From assembly GCF_040395035.1 (NCBI RefSeq), contig NZ_JBEBRB010000010.1, positions 1 through 55,220 on the forward strand: a stretch of 55,220 nucleotides of DNA, written 5' to 3'. Each line of letters opens with the position of its first letter. The first letter of the stretch is position 1. A program made the position numbers and the translations under genes. Below are positions 37,681-46,293 of this stretch, one piece after another. The DNA comes from Parapedobacter lycopersici_A (GTDB taxonomy: Bacteria; Bacteroidota; Bacteroidia; Sphingobacteriales; Sphingobacteriaceae). The notes below the pieces were generated by a model that saw only the letters and a program-made list of their open reading frames with translations, had not been told where the DNA came from and did not search any database.

Positions 37681-38940
37681 ATGAAAATTCGGCCATGCAT
37701 CTTCCTTTTCGTGTTTTCTGCGTTTTTACCTTACGCAAGCTATAGCCAGGCAAACCTGCATGATTCTGCACAATATAAAAAAATCATGCAAATTGCAGAA
37801 CAGACCCGTAAGCAATATGCACCCGATCAACGTACCGCCTTGTTCGAAATCCAGTTGGACACAACCACACACGTCCCACAGTATCATATTACCACCACGG
37901 ATGAAAATGCGAAAGCCGCCTTTACGGACCAGCTGGTAAAAAGTGGCATCCCTACAACGGGTACGATCACGCTACTTCCCGACAGCTCAGTCGCAGAAAC
38001 GACCAAGGGTATTATCAACCTTTCCGTGGCGAACCTCCGTACCGCTCCGCGTAACCAGGCCGAGTTGGCCACACAGGCACTGTTGGGCACCGTTGTAGAC
38101 TTACTACAGGAAAGGGATGGTTATTACCGTGTGCGGACTCCGGACGGCTATATTGCTTGGGTCAGTAGCTCGTCGGTTGCGCCGAAGACGAATGAAACGC
38201 TAGCTTCGTGGAATATGCACGATAAAGTCATATTCATATCGGACTTTGGACATTCCTATGAAGCAGCGGATGAGTCATCGCTACGGGTTTCCGACCTCGT
38301 AATGGGTGATCTGCTGCTGACCACAGGAACATACGGCGATTATGTGCAAGTGATTTATCCCGATGGGCGTAATGCCTTTATAAGAAGTAGCCAGGTGCAG
38401 GCATTCGGAAGCTGGCAGCAGGCACTCAACCCCACGGCACAACATGTATTGGATATCGCAAAAACCATGATGGGCGTACCCTATCTTTGGGGAGGGACTT
38501 CAGTAAAAGGCGTGGATTGCAGTGGCTTTACCAAGACAGCTTATTACATGAATGGCCTGGTTGTTCCACGGGACGCTTCGCAGCAAGTGCTGGCCGGACT
38601 CGCATTGGACGTGCTTACCGAAGACGACTTGGATACGGCAAAGCTGCTCCGCAACCTACAGCCTGCCGATTTGCTGTTCTTTGCTGCTGCAAAAGGAAAA
38701 ACACCCCATCCCCGCGTTACGCATGTGGCGTTGTATATGGGCAATGGACTATTTATCCACGCTTCGGGAACGGTCCGCATTAACAGCTTGCTGAAAAGCG
38801 CACCAAATTACGATGCTGACCGGGCAAATACCCTCGTTGCTGCCCGCCGTTACCTTGGTCAGCAGGATCCGGCGCTGCAATTCCTGACAGCGCATCCGGC
38901 GTATAATACCCAAGCAGCCCGCCTACCACAAACCAATTAA
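37681..38940 (+). CDS. NlpC/P60 endopeptidase with SH3 domains (YkfC-like)
   Basis: Secreted peptidoglycan-peptide hydrolase, expected to cut the gamma-D-Glu to diamino-acid bond of stem peptides. A signal peptide covers 1-22 (SYSQ). Two bacterial SH3 modules lie at about 108-168 and 195-242. The NlpC/P60 catalytic domain (about 255-400) has nucleophile C280 in VDCSGFT, H348 in RVTHVALYMG and third residue H360 in FIHASG. The preceding MMGVPYLWGGTSVKG is typical of the YkfC-type free-peptide branch. The epimerase gene begins 3 bp after its stop codon, which links cutting of L-Ala-D-Glu from muropeptides with its epimerisation. Confidence 0.92.
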   Translation: MKIRPCIFLFVFSAFLPYASYSQANLHDSAQYKKIMQIAEQTRKQYAPDQRTALFEIQLDTTTHVPQYHITTTDENAKAAFTDQLVKSGIPTTGTITLLPDSSVAETTKGIINLSVANLRTAPRNQAELATQALLGTVVDLLQERDGYYRVRTPDGYIAWVSSSSVAPKTNETLASWNMHDKVIFISDFGHSYEAADESSLRVSDLVMGDLLLTTGTYGDYVQVIYPDGRNAFIRSSQVQAFGSWQQALNPTAQHVLDIAKTMMGVPYLWGGTSVKGVDCSGFTKTAYYMNGLVVPRDASQQVLAGLALDVLTEDDLDTAKLLRNLQPADLLFFAAAKGKTPHPRVTHVALYMGNGLFIHASGTVRINSLLKSAPNYDADRANTLVAARRYLGQQDPALQFLTAHPAYNTQAARLPQTN

Positions 38941-38943
38941 CCA

Positions 38944-40029
38944 ATGAACACCAATAGCCATACAGTCAATCCGTTATTTTCAACTCCCGACACGATAACC
39001 CGTAAGATGGGCAAATTTACCCTTCGTTACCGCCCTTATACACTTACACTTAAACACGTATTTACCATAGCAGCCGGATCGCGTAGCACAACGCCTGTTG
39101 TGCTGGTGGCACTGGAATATGATGGAGTTGCAGGATATGGCGAGGCGTCTATGCCTCCTTACCTTGGGGAAAGCCATGAATCGGTAGTTGCCTTTTTGAA
39201 TCGGGTAGACCTCACCACTTTTTCCGACCCTTTCCTTACAGCAGATATCCTAACGTATATCGACAGCCTCGCAATGAAGAATACGGCGGCGAAGGCATCG
39301 ATTGACATCGCATTGCATGACTTGCTCGGGAAACTAATGGGGCAGCCCCTGCACCGGATATGGGGGTATAACCCGAAAGCCACACCGGACACCACCCTTA
39401 CCATTGGCATTGATACACCTGAAATCGTACGGCAAAAGGTCCGGGAAGCCGACTCTTTTAATATTCTGAAGGTAAAATTGGGCTTGGACACGGATAAACT
39501 GATGATTGAAACGATCCGCGAAGTAACAGATAAGCCCCTCTGCGTCGACGCGAATCAGGGTTGGAAAAAAAGAGAGGAGGCGCTGGAAATGGCACATTGG
39601 CTGGCCGAGCGGGGTGTTATTTTCCTGGAACAGCCAATGCCCAGAGAACAGGTGGATGATAATGCGTGGCTTACGGCACACAGCCCAATTCCAACCGTAG
39701 GCGATGAAGCTGTCCAGCGGTTAAGCGATGTCCGTAGCGCCCATGGGGTATACAGCGGTATCAACATCAAACTGATGAAATGCACGGGGTTAAGGGAAGC
39801 ACATAAGATGGCTGAACTGGCTCGGGCACTGGACATGAAAGTGATGCTGGGCTGCATGACGGAAACATCGTGTGCGATATCCGCCGCAGCACAACTGTCA
39901 CCCGTGGTCGACTGGGCTGACCTGGACGGTGCATTGCTGATCAGCAACGACGTGTATCAAGGCATGACGGTTGAACGGGGAAAAGTGGTTTTACCCGACA
40001 GGCCGGGCATCGGTATCGCATTTTGCTAA
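38944..40029 (+). CDS. L-Ala-D/L-Glu (dipeptide) epimerase, enolase superfamily
   Basis: Converts L-Ala-D-Glu, the dipeptide released from murein stem peptides, to L-Ala-L-Glu so that ordinary peptidases can use it. The muconate-lactonizing subgroup plan is complete: KVKLG (catalytic Lys pair) near residue 177, metal ligands in CVDANQGW, LEQPM and VGDEA, then IKLMKCTG with the second catalytic Lys. Near the C-terminus WADLDGALL gives the D326-x-D328 motif that in dipeptide epimerases binds the substrate's alpha-ammonium, which favours this function over other subgroup members. The start at 38944 is used; Met22 (39007) is an alternative. There is no signal peptide, so it acts in the cytosol. 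Confidence 0.92.
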   Translation: MNTNSHTVNPLFSTPDTITRKMGKFTLRYRPYTLTLKHVFTIAAGSRSTTPVVLVALEYDGVAGYGEASMPPYLGESHESVVAFLNRVDLTTFSDPFLTADILTYIDSLAMKNTAAKASIDIALHDLLGKLMGQPLHRIWGYNPKATPDTTLTIGIDTPEIVRQKVREADSFNILKVKLGLDTDKLMIETIREVTDKPLCVDANQGWKKREEALEMAHWLAERGVIFLEQPMPREQVDDNAWLTAHSPIPTVGDEAVQRLSDVRSAHGVYSGINIKLMKCTGLREAHKMAELARALDMKVMLGCMTETSCAISAAAQLSPVVDWADLDGALLISNDVYQGMTVERGKVVLPDRPGIGIAFC

Positions 40030-40063
40030 CGACGAGATATAACTAACCAAAATTAAAACCATT

Positions 40064-43000
40064 ATGAACAAGCGATTATTTTTCTTCGCTTGGGCGCTGC
40101 TGTGTACATGGGTGTATGTGGCGGAAGCCCGGCAAATGGCTGTAACCGGAAGGGTTACAGACGCGATGGACGGATCGCCGTTATCGGGGGTTACGGTTGT
40201 GATCAAAGGCTCCAGCATGGCCACCGCTACCGGCAGCGATGGCCGTTACCGCATCGATATTCCGGATGGCAATGCCGTATTATCCTTTTCGGCAGTTGGC
40301 TACGCGCTACAAGAAATACGCGTAGGCAATAATACCGTAGTGGACGCGCAGCTTACGGCTTCGAACCGTGCACTTGACGAGGTCATGGTCGTCGCCTACG
40401 GGACAGCAACAAGGGATACCTATACTGGTTCCGCCGCAGTAATCCGGCAGGAAGAAATCCAGGACGTTCCCACCGTTTCTTTTGAGGGTGCACTCTCGGG
40501 CCGGGTACCGGGAATACAGATCACCGCTTCTTCAGGGCAGGCCGGATCGGCCCCCAGTATACGAATCCGCGGGATCGGCTCCATGAATGCCTCCAACGAG
40601 CCGCTATACGTCATTGATGGCGTTCCCGTGGTATCGGGCAGTGGCGGCCAATTCGGCGATTACCTTTATACCTCCAATAACATCCTGAATTCCCTGAACC
40701 CATCCGACATTGAGTCGATTACTGTACTGAAAGATGCAGCCGCATCTTCCCTGTACGGCTCAAGGGCAGCAAATGGGGTGGTCGTGATTACAACCAAAAA
40801 GGGCCAGCTTGGAAAGCCGGTCATCAACATCCGTTCCTCCGTAGGCTTTACACCAAGCTGGGCCACAGATAACTATGAGCCGGCAGGTGTACAGCAACAG
40901 GTAAATATGCTGTACCAGGTTTTTCACGACCTCGGCACGTCCAATGGCTCCACTGAAGCAGAGGCCAATGAAACGGCGCTCAATATGCTGAACAGCCGGT
41001 TTAACCGGCATGGCTATTATTTTGAAACGGCCGGCGCCGGTGTCTTGGAAAATGTGGCCATCAGAGGACTGACCGATGGCCTCGTAAATCGTGAGGGTAC
41101 TTATTTTGATTGGGAAGACCGGTTGTTTCGGACCGGAATATACCAAACCAACGACCTGTCGGTGAGCGGTGGTACGGAGAGCACCCGATATTATTCCTCC
41201 CTTTCCTATACGAAAGACAAGAACCGGATTGTAATTAATGATTATGACCGGATAGCGGGCCGGATCAATTTATCGCAGAACATCGGAAAACACGTCGAAT
41301 TTATATCAAATATCAGCGTTTCAAACAATAAACAGCAGGGATTTAATGATACCCGTAACCTGGGTGGAAATTATTATCTGCAGACACGCAATCTGTTATG
41401 GCCGCTATACTGGCCAACCGACTACAAAACGGGCGAACCCTGGGTAAACCGGTACGGTAGCTATGCATATAACGCGGAATATTATGAAAATGAATGGGAA
41501 AATAGCGCGAATACACTTCGGATTGCCGCTAACGAAACACTGAACATCCAGTTGCTTCCCGAACTGAACGTAAAATCGGTGTTCTCTTATGAAAATAACG
41601 CAGTGAAAGAACACCTTTACTACAGCGCAAATCACTACGACGGCGCAACCTCAAACGGTGAGGTCAACGAGATTAATACAACGTATAGGAAGTTGGTATC
41701 TTCTACCACGGCGAATTACAACAAACAGTTCGGCATGCATGGATTGGACCTGCTCGCAGGTTTTGAAGCAGAGAAGAACAATACCGATTTTCAACGTGCC
41801 ACTGGAACGGATCTCCCCTCCAGTGCATTGCATTCCGTGGCCACCGCAGGGGAGCTGGACGCCAGTGCCTATTCCTGGGGTTATAACATGCTTTCGGTAT
41901 TGTCCCGCGTGGCTTACAACTACGGCAGTAAATACAACCTGTCAGCATCGTACCGCCGCGACGGTTCGTCACGGCTGAGTCCGGAAAACCGCTGGGGTAA
42001 TTTCTGGTCGGTCGGCGGCGCATGGACGATCAGTGAGGAATCCTTTATGGACCGTGCAACCTTTCTCAGCAACCTGCGCTTACGCGCTTCTTATGGAACA
42101 AATGGCACACAGCCCACGGATAATTTCGGGTGGCGGACGTTGACCGGTTATACCAGTCGCTACATGGGAAGTGCCGGTGGCGCAATCAATACAATTGGCA
42201 ATGAAGCGCTGACATGGGAAACCAGTTATTCCACAAATGTAGCGTTGGAAATCGGCTTGTTTGAAGATCGGCTTTACGGCGTAGTGGAATACTTCAATCG
42301 CGATTCCAGGAACCTATTACAGGACGTGCCCATTTCAACGGTAACGGGATTCGGCTCCATTCTCCGGAATATCGGTGAGGTGAATAACCGTGGCCTGGAA
42401 ATCGAATTGGGGTACGACATCCTCCGGGAGGGTGATTGGAAGTGGAGCGCAAACGTCAACGGATCCTTTATCGATTCCAAGGTGACCAAACTGTATAAAA
42501 ATGAGGGCGACCCTAAGGGGCAGGATATTATCTGGGACGACCCAACGGGTGGAGATGACAGAGCTGAGTTTATTTATCGTGAAGGGGAATCCATGTTGAG
42601 TTTCTATGGATTCGAATGGGCTGGCGTAGACCCGGAAAATGGCCGGAACATGTGGTATGTCAACCATCCCGATGGCAACGATGTCGGTGATTTTATGCAC
42701 AACGGCAAGGGAGCCACTTATAATTGGTCGGATGCGAATCGTGTGATTCTTGGATCGGCGATTCCCACAGTATACGGTGGCCTGAACACCAACATCAGCT
42801 ACAAGGGGCTTAGTCTTGGCCTTAACTTCAGTTACAAAATAGGCGGTTATCTTTATGACGGGGCCTTCAAGGATGTGGCAGACGACGGGTATTACTGGGA
42901 ACGGATCCGCGCGCAGTATTACGATGAGAACAGGTGGACTGTGGAACGTCCCGGTGGTTCGCTGCCCAAACTCGACGGCAACGACCTGACCGATGCCATG

Positions 43001-43252
43001 CAATACAGCAGCCGCCAGATGCACAACGCCAGCTTCCTCCGCCTGAAGAACATTAACCTGACGTATACGATACCCACACAGGTGATTAGCAAGATCGGTG
43101 TTTCCGGCGCCCGGATATATTTCAATGGAACGAACCTGTTAACCTTCTCCCGGTATAAAATCGCCGATCCGGAGGTTAACCAGTTTGGCACGCGCGGCTG
43201 GGAGACGCCATATGGCAAAACCTATACATTCGGTGTTGAATTCAGTTTTTAA
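40064..43252 (+). CDS. SusC/RagA-family TonB-dependent outer-membrane transporter
   Basis: Outer-membrane importer (1062 residues) that works with the lipoprotein encoded next. A signal peptide (1-22) is followed by the carboxypeptidase-D-like regulatory domain (VTGRVTDAMDGSPLSGVTV near 28, about 25-105) and the TonB-box region (DEVMVVAYGTA near 105). The plug has the SusC signature IRIRGIGSMNASNEPLYVIDGVP near 165. A 22-strand barrel runs to the aromatic C-terminus TFGVEFSF. There is no extra STN domain, so no anti-sigma coupling is evident. It is 34 bp behind the dipeptide epimerase gene on the same strand, so the natural ligand to consider is a peptide or muropeptide, as in RagAB. Confidence 0.95.
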   Translation: MNKRLFFFAWALLCTWVYVAEARQMAVTGRVTDAMDGSPLSGVTVVIKGSSMATATGSDGRYRIDIPDGNAVLSFSAVGYALQEIRVGNNTVVDAQLTASNRALDEVMVVAYGTATRDTYTGSAAVIRQEEIQDVPTVSFEGALSGRVPGIQITASSGQAGSAPSIRIRGIGSMNASNEPLYVIDGVPVVSGSGGQFGDYLYTSNNILNSLNPSDIESITVLKDAAASSLYGSRAANGVVVITTKKGQLGKPVINIRSSVGFTPSWATDNYEPAGVQQQVNMLYQVFHDLGTSNGSTEAEANETALNMLNSRFNRHGYYFETAGAGVLENVAIRGLTDGLVNREGTYFDWEDRLFRTGIYQTNDLSVSGGTESTRYYSSLSYTKDKNRIVINDYDRIAGRINLSQNIGKHVEFISNISVSNNKQQGFNDTRNLGGNYYLQTRNLLWPLYWPTDYKTGEPWVNRYGSYAYNAEYYENEWENSANTLRIAANETLNIQLLPELNVKSVFSYENNAVKEHLYYSANHYDGATSNGEVNEINTTYRKLVSSTTANYNKQFGMHGLDLLAGFEAEKNNTDFQRATGTDLPSSALHSVATAGELDASAYSWGYNMLSVLSRVAYNYGSKYNLSASYRRDGSSRLSPENRWGNFWSVGGAWTISEESFMDRATFLSNLRLRASYGTNGTQPTDNFGWRTLTGYTSRYMGSAGGAINTIGNEALTWETSYSTNVALEIGLFEDRLYGVVEYFNRDSRNLLQDVPISTVTGFGSILRNIGEVNNRGLEIELGYDILREGDWKWSANVNGSFIDSKVTKLYKNEGDPKGQDIIWDDPTGGDDRAEFIYREGESMLSFYGFEWAGVDPENGRNMWYVNHPDGNDVGDFMHNGKGATYNWSDANRVILGSAIPTVYGGLNTNISYKGLSLGLNFSYKIGGYLYDGAFKDVADDGYYWERIRAQYYDENRWTVERPGGSLPKLDGNDLTDAMQYSSRQMHNASFLRLKNINLTYTIPTQVISKIGVSGARIYFNGTNLLTFSRYKIADPEVNQFGTRGWETPYGKTYTFGVEFSF

Positions 43253-43271
43253 CGATTTAAAGATTTGTACA

Positions 43272-44735
43272 ATGAAAACGATAACTATACTGTGGGTAGG
43301 GGTATCAATTGCAGCATGCCTTTCATGCTCCGACTTCCTGGATGTGAAACCGACTAACTCGGGCGATTCCCAAAGCTCCATACAAACGGCTGCCGATGCA
43401 CAGGTGATGATCAACGGGCTGATGCGCTCCATGACCAGCTCGGATTATTATGGACGGAATTTTATCATGTATGGCGATGCAAAGGGTGGAGACCTGACCA
43501 TTGCATCCCAGGGCCGCGGACTGGATCCGCTGTACACGTTCAATCATACGGTAACTGCCAATAGTTATTCCGGTTTCTGGACCCAGCTGTATGAAAGCAT
43601 TTTACAGGTAAATAACCTGCTGGAAAACATAGACAGGCTGGAGCAGGAAGGGACAACGGACGACTTCAGTACGTACAAGGGGCAGGCGCTCACTGCCCGG
43701 GCCCTGATTTACTTTGATTTGGTTCGCCTATACGGTAAAGCATATACCGATGACCCGGCGTCATACGGCGTTCCCAATATAACGGCCACACTCGAAGCAT
43801 CCGCTCAGCCGCTCCGGGCGACGGTTGCGGAAAACTACACCCAGATATTGGCTGACCTGACTGCTGCGGCACCATTGCTTCCCAAAACCCCAACCAATGG
43901 CTATTTAAACTATTACGCTAACAAAGCGTTGCAGGCACGGGTAAACCTGTATATGGGTGACCACGCAGCAGCATTAAGTGCTGCGGAGGAAATCATCAAC
44001 GACAAGATATATACGCTATATGAAAACGGGACGTGGACAGACTCATGGAAGACGCCATTTGGCACCGAATCCATATTTGAATTAGGTATGTTCCCGAACG
44101 AGGGCGATTTAGGCAGCGCATCGCTGGGCTTTTATTTGCGGCGCCTGGCACACGGCGCACCCACGGCTGCTGGCTGGTTCATGGCCAGCGATTACTTTCT
44201 TGAACGCCTGGGAGAAGATCAGGACGATGTGCGCTGGGGAGTAATGGACCAGGATGAATCGGAAGCCCCGCGTTTGGGTTCATGTTATAAATATAGTGGC
44301 AGTGTTGCATTGGAGGGCGATGGGAAGTCGACCAACACCGCAGTAAACATCAAAGTCATCCGGCTCTCAGAAATATACCTCATCGCGGCTGAGGCCGCCC
44401 TGCCCACCGATCCGGGGCTTGCGGCCAGTTACCTCAACGCCATCCGGAAGCGGTCACCGAACCTGCCACCGGCTACCGCGGCAACGATCACCCTGGATAT
44501 GATTCTCGACGAACGGAGTAAAGAGCTGTTTGCCGAAGGCCACCGGTTTTTTGACATGATCCGGTTAAACCGGTCGATCACATTCAACGATGATTTTGGC
44601 GGGATTACGGTCCCTCACCGGGAAAAAACGATTGACAGAAGTTTTTACAAGACGGTTTTACCTATTTCGCAGGACGAAATCAACGCCAACCCGGGGATTG
44701 AAGCGCAGCAGAATCCCGGGTATTCGGCCCAATAA
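43272..44735 (+). CDS. SusD/RagB-family substrate-binding lipoprotein
   Basis: Lid and binding protein over the SusC barrel (487 residues). The start is the ATG at 43272 (MKTITILWVGVS); the longer frame overlaps the SusC gene and has no signal. The lipobox gives Cys17 (CLSC), and SDFLDVKPTNSG is the usual SusD N-terminus. Helical TPR-like segments include YKGQALTARALIYFDLVRLYG near 130 and the family C-terminal block LDMILDERSKELFAEGHRFFDMIRLNR. It forms an operon with SusC, 19 bp apart. Ligand residues cannot be predicted; context points to peptide-containing cell-wall fragments. Confidence 0.95.
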   Translation: MKTITILWVGVSIAACLSCSDFLDVKPTNSGDSQSSIQTAADAQVMINGLMRSMTSSDYYGRNFIMYGDAKGGDLTIASQGRGLDPLYTFNHTVTANSYSGFWTQLYESILQVNNLLENIDRLEQEGTTDDFSTYKGQALTARALIYFDLVRLYGKAYTDDPASYGVPNITATLEASAQPLRATVAENYTQILADLTAAAPLLPKTPTNGYLNYYANKALQARVNLYMGDHAAALSAAEEIINDKIYTLYENGTWTDSWKTPFGTESIFELGMFPNEGDLGSASLGFYLRRLAHGAPTAAGWFMASDYFLERLGEDQDDVRWGVMDQDESEAPRLGSCYKYSGSVALEGDGKSTNTAVNIKVIRLSEIYLIAAEAALPTDPGLAASYLNAIRKRSPNLPPATAATITLDMILDERSKELFAEGHRFFDMIRLNRSITFNDDFGGITVPHREKTIDRSFYKTVLPISQDEINANPGIEAQQNPGYSAQ

Positions 44736-44747
44736 TAAAAAGCTAAT

Positions 44748-44796
44748 GGCGCTGGGCAGTCGAGCATGGTTTCAAGACTGCTGACTGCTTAGCGCC
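44748..44796. terminator. Long hairpin between convergent SusD and Gfo/Idh genes
   Basis: GGCGCTGGGCAGTC (44748-44761) pairs with GACTGCTTAGCGCC (44783-44796). This gives a 14-bp stem in plus-strand RNA with two central G-U pairs and a 21-base loop. In minus-strand RNA those two pairs are mismatches, but the hairpin is followed by a T-rich run (TTTTTATTATT, complement of 44732-44742). It probably terminates both converging operons. Confidence 0.65.
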
Positions 44797-44832
44797 AAGG
44801 TATTGTTTAGCACCTTCGGCGCAAACGACGCC

Positions 44833-46224
44833 CTATTCAGGACCTGTGGTTTCCGCCACTTCAAGTGCCTTGGTAGTCACGTAGTATTTGGCCAGCATGT
44901 TGGGCACCTCCCAGTCAGGCAAGGTACCTGATCCCAAAAAGGACAGGTATTTTTCGGTGACCTGTGCAAAATGCTCCTCATGGGAGGTCACCAGCGCGGA
45001 ATCAACTCCAATGCGATATAGGCCATCAGGCAAACGCTCGAATGTCAGTCCCGGATAGGTAGCACCGAGTCGATTCATCGCATCACCGAGTGCCGACTCG
45101 AAAGAGGCTACGTCCCGTTCTTCAGTAGGCTGGACGTAGAGCACCGGCTTATATGACTCTGCTTTCCCCTGCTTGATGATCAAGTTAGCATATCGCCCAC
45201 GCATAATGGAATAATGGGTATCACCGGCGCCTTCGGGGGCTTCAAAATTCCATACAACTGATACCCGGGCATGGATACCCCGGATCCTGTAATTAATTTC
45301 ACCGTTGGCAAAAACGGCGAGGTTGCCATTGCTGTCCAGGGCATCACGCAGGTATTCCGGGAAGTCGGGGGTTTGCGTTGATTGGGTAAACTGCGCTGGC
45401 GTAACAATAGCCGGCCACCGTTTGGCATTAATTACCTCGATATCCCGATCATAATGGATTACTTCCTCCGGAAAACTCTCCCATTGCACCAGGTCGACCA
45501 AATGCGTGGTAATATCCACGAGCCCCTCCCCTTGTTGCCGGGTATCGTAAAACCACGCCGGCCGGATCAGCGGTTTGCCCGACACTTCCTTGAAAAAATG
45601 ATGTACACTTTCCTTGGTGATTGCGGGGTGCTCGGCATCTCCAGTAACAAGTCCCCCAAAGAATTCAGGCAGCTGCGAAAGCTCTTTTTGCAGTATGGTA
45701 TTAATTTCATACCGTTCGGTCATGATGTCGTATAACACCACGTGATTTTCCAGCGCCTGCGCAAATGCAGCTTCCAGCCGGGGGAAATCGACATGGCGGA
45801 TAATCATCGGCTTATCTGCCAGTACATGTAAGCCCGCCGCCACAGCCTGGCCGATGTAATCCATCTTGTGCTGGTTATTGCCCGACAGAACCACTACGTT
45901 CCCCTTTCGTTCATCCAGCATCTTCTCCATGAAATCTGCCCCGGAATACACGACCTCTTTCCAGTGTGTAGGGTGATCGGGCCGGGAGTTGTATTGTGTT
46001 ATCAGTGCCAGGTGAGCCTTCAGTTCAGGTCCATCCGGAGCGTACACATACGCGGTGTCACTCACACCGGGGTACGCCGACTTTTGCACCAGCGATGCGT
46101 GGAAATGCCCCGGAGCAACCGTCACCAGTTTAATCGTTTCCTGTGTTTGACCCGCATGCTGCTTGTTGCCGCAGGCGGCGAGACCCATAATCAGGATCAT
46201 GCAAATTGGCGTATTTGTTTTCAT
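44833..46224 (-). CDS. Gfo/Idh/MocA-like oxidoreductase lipoprotein
   Basis: Looks like a nucleotide-binding Gfo/Idh fold followed by the Bacteroidota-specific oxidoreductase C-terminal domain. It starts at the ATG ending at 46224; the first residues form a lipoprotein signal with lipobox GLAAC (Cys near 18), so the protein is exported and lipid-anchored. The first strand reads KLVTVAPGHFHASLVQ in place of the usual GxGxxG loop. HVLADKPM near 130 stands for the family's (E)KP motif. GLVDITTHLVDLVQWESFP near 260 is the conserved helix holding the catalytic-type His. Substrate is unknown. It is the last gene of the arm that also encodes the M14 peptidase and LD-carboxypeptidase. Confidence 0.8.
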   Translation of the reverse strand: MKTNTPICMILIMGLAACGNKQHAGQTQETIKLVTVAPGHFHASLVQKSAYPGVSDTAYVYAPDGPELKAHLALITQYNSRPDHPTHWKEVVYSGADFMEKMLDERKGNVVVLSGNNQHKMDYIGQAVAAGLHVLADKPMIIRHVDFPRLEAAFAQALENHVVLYDIMTERYEINTILQKELSQLPEFFGGLVTGDAEHPAITKESVHHFFKEVSGKPLIRPAWFYDTRQQGEGLVDITTHLVDLVQWESFPEEVIHYDRDIEVINAKRWPAIVTPAQFTQSTQTPDFPEYLRDALDSNGNLAVFANGEINYRIRGIHARVSVVWNFEAPEGAGDTHYSIMRGRYANLIIKQGKAESYKPVLYVQPTEERDVASFESALGDAMNRLGATYPGLTFERLPDGLYRIGVDSALVTSHEEHFAQVTEKYLSFLGSGTLPDWEVPNMLAKYYVTTKALEVAETTGPE

Positions 46225-46293
46225 AAACAAGGTATCAGTGGTTAATTTCAATAACGAAATATCACGTCCCGTAACCAGTAGCCAGCAGGATGG

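Noticed and set aside
42335..43024. 229-codon frame antisense to SusC
   Set aside because: Shadow frame inside the SusC barrel; no independent support.
43185..43271. Longer SusD start overlapping SusC
   Set aside because: The extension is SusC coding sequence in another frame; the lipoprotein signal begins at 43272.
41500..44700. Possible PUL regulators (SARP, HTCS, anti-sigma/sigma pair) near SusCD
   Set aside because: None found; flanking genes are peptidases and metabolic enzymes, and SusC lacks the STN domain used for anti-sigma signalling.
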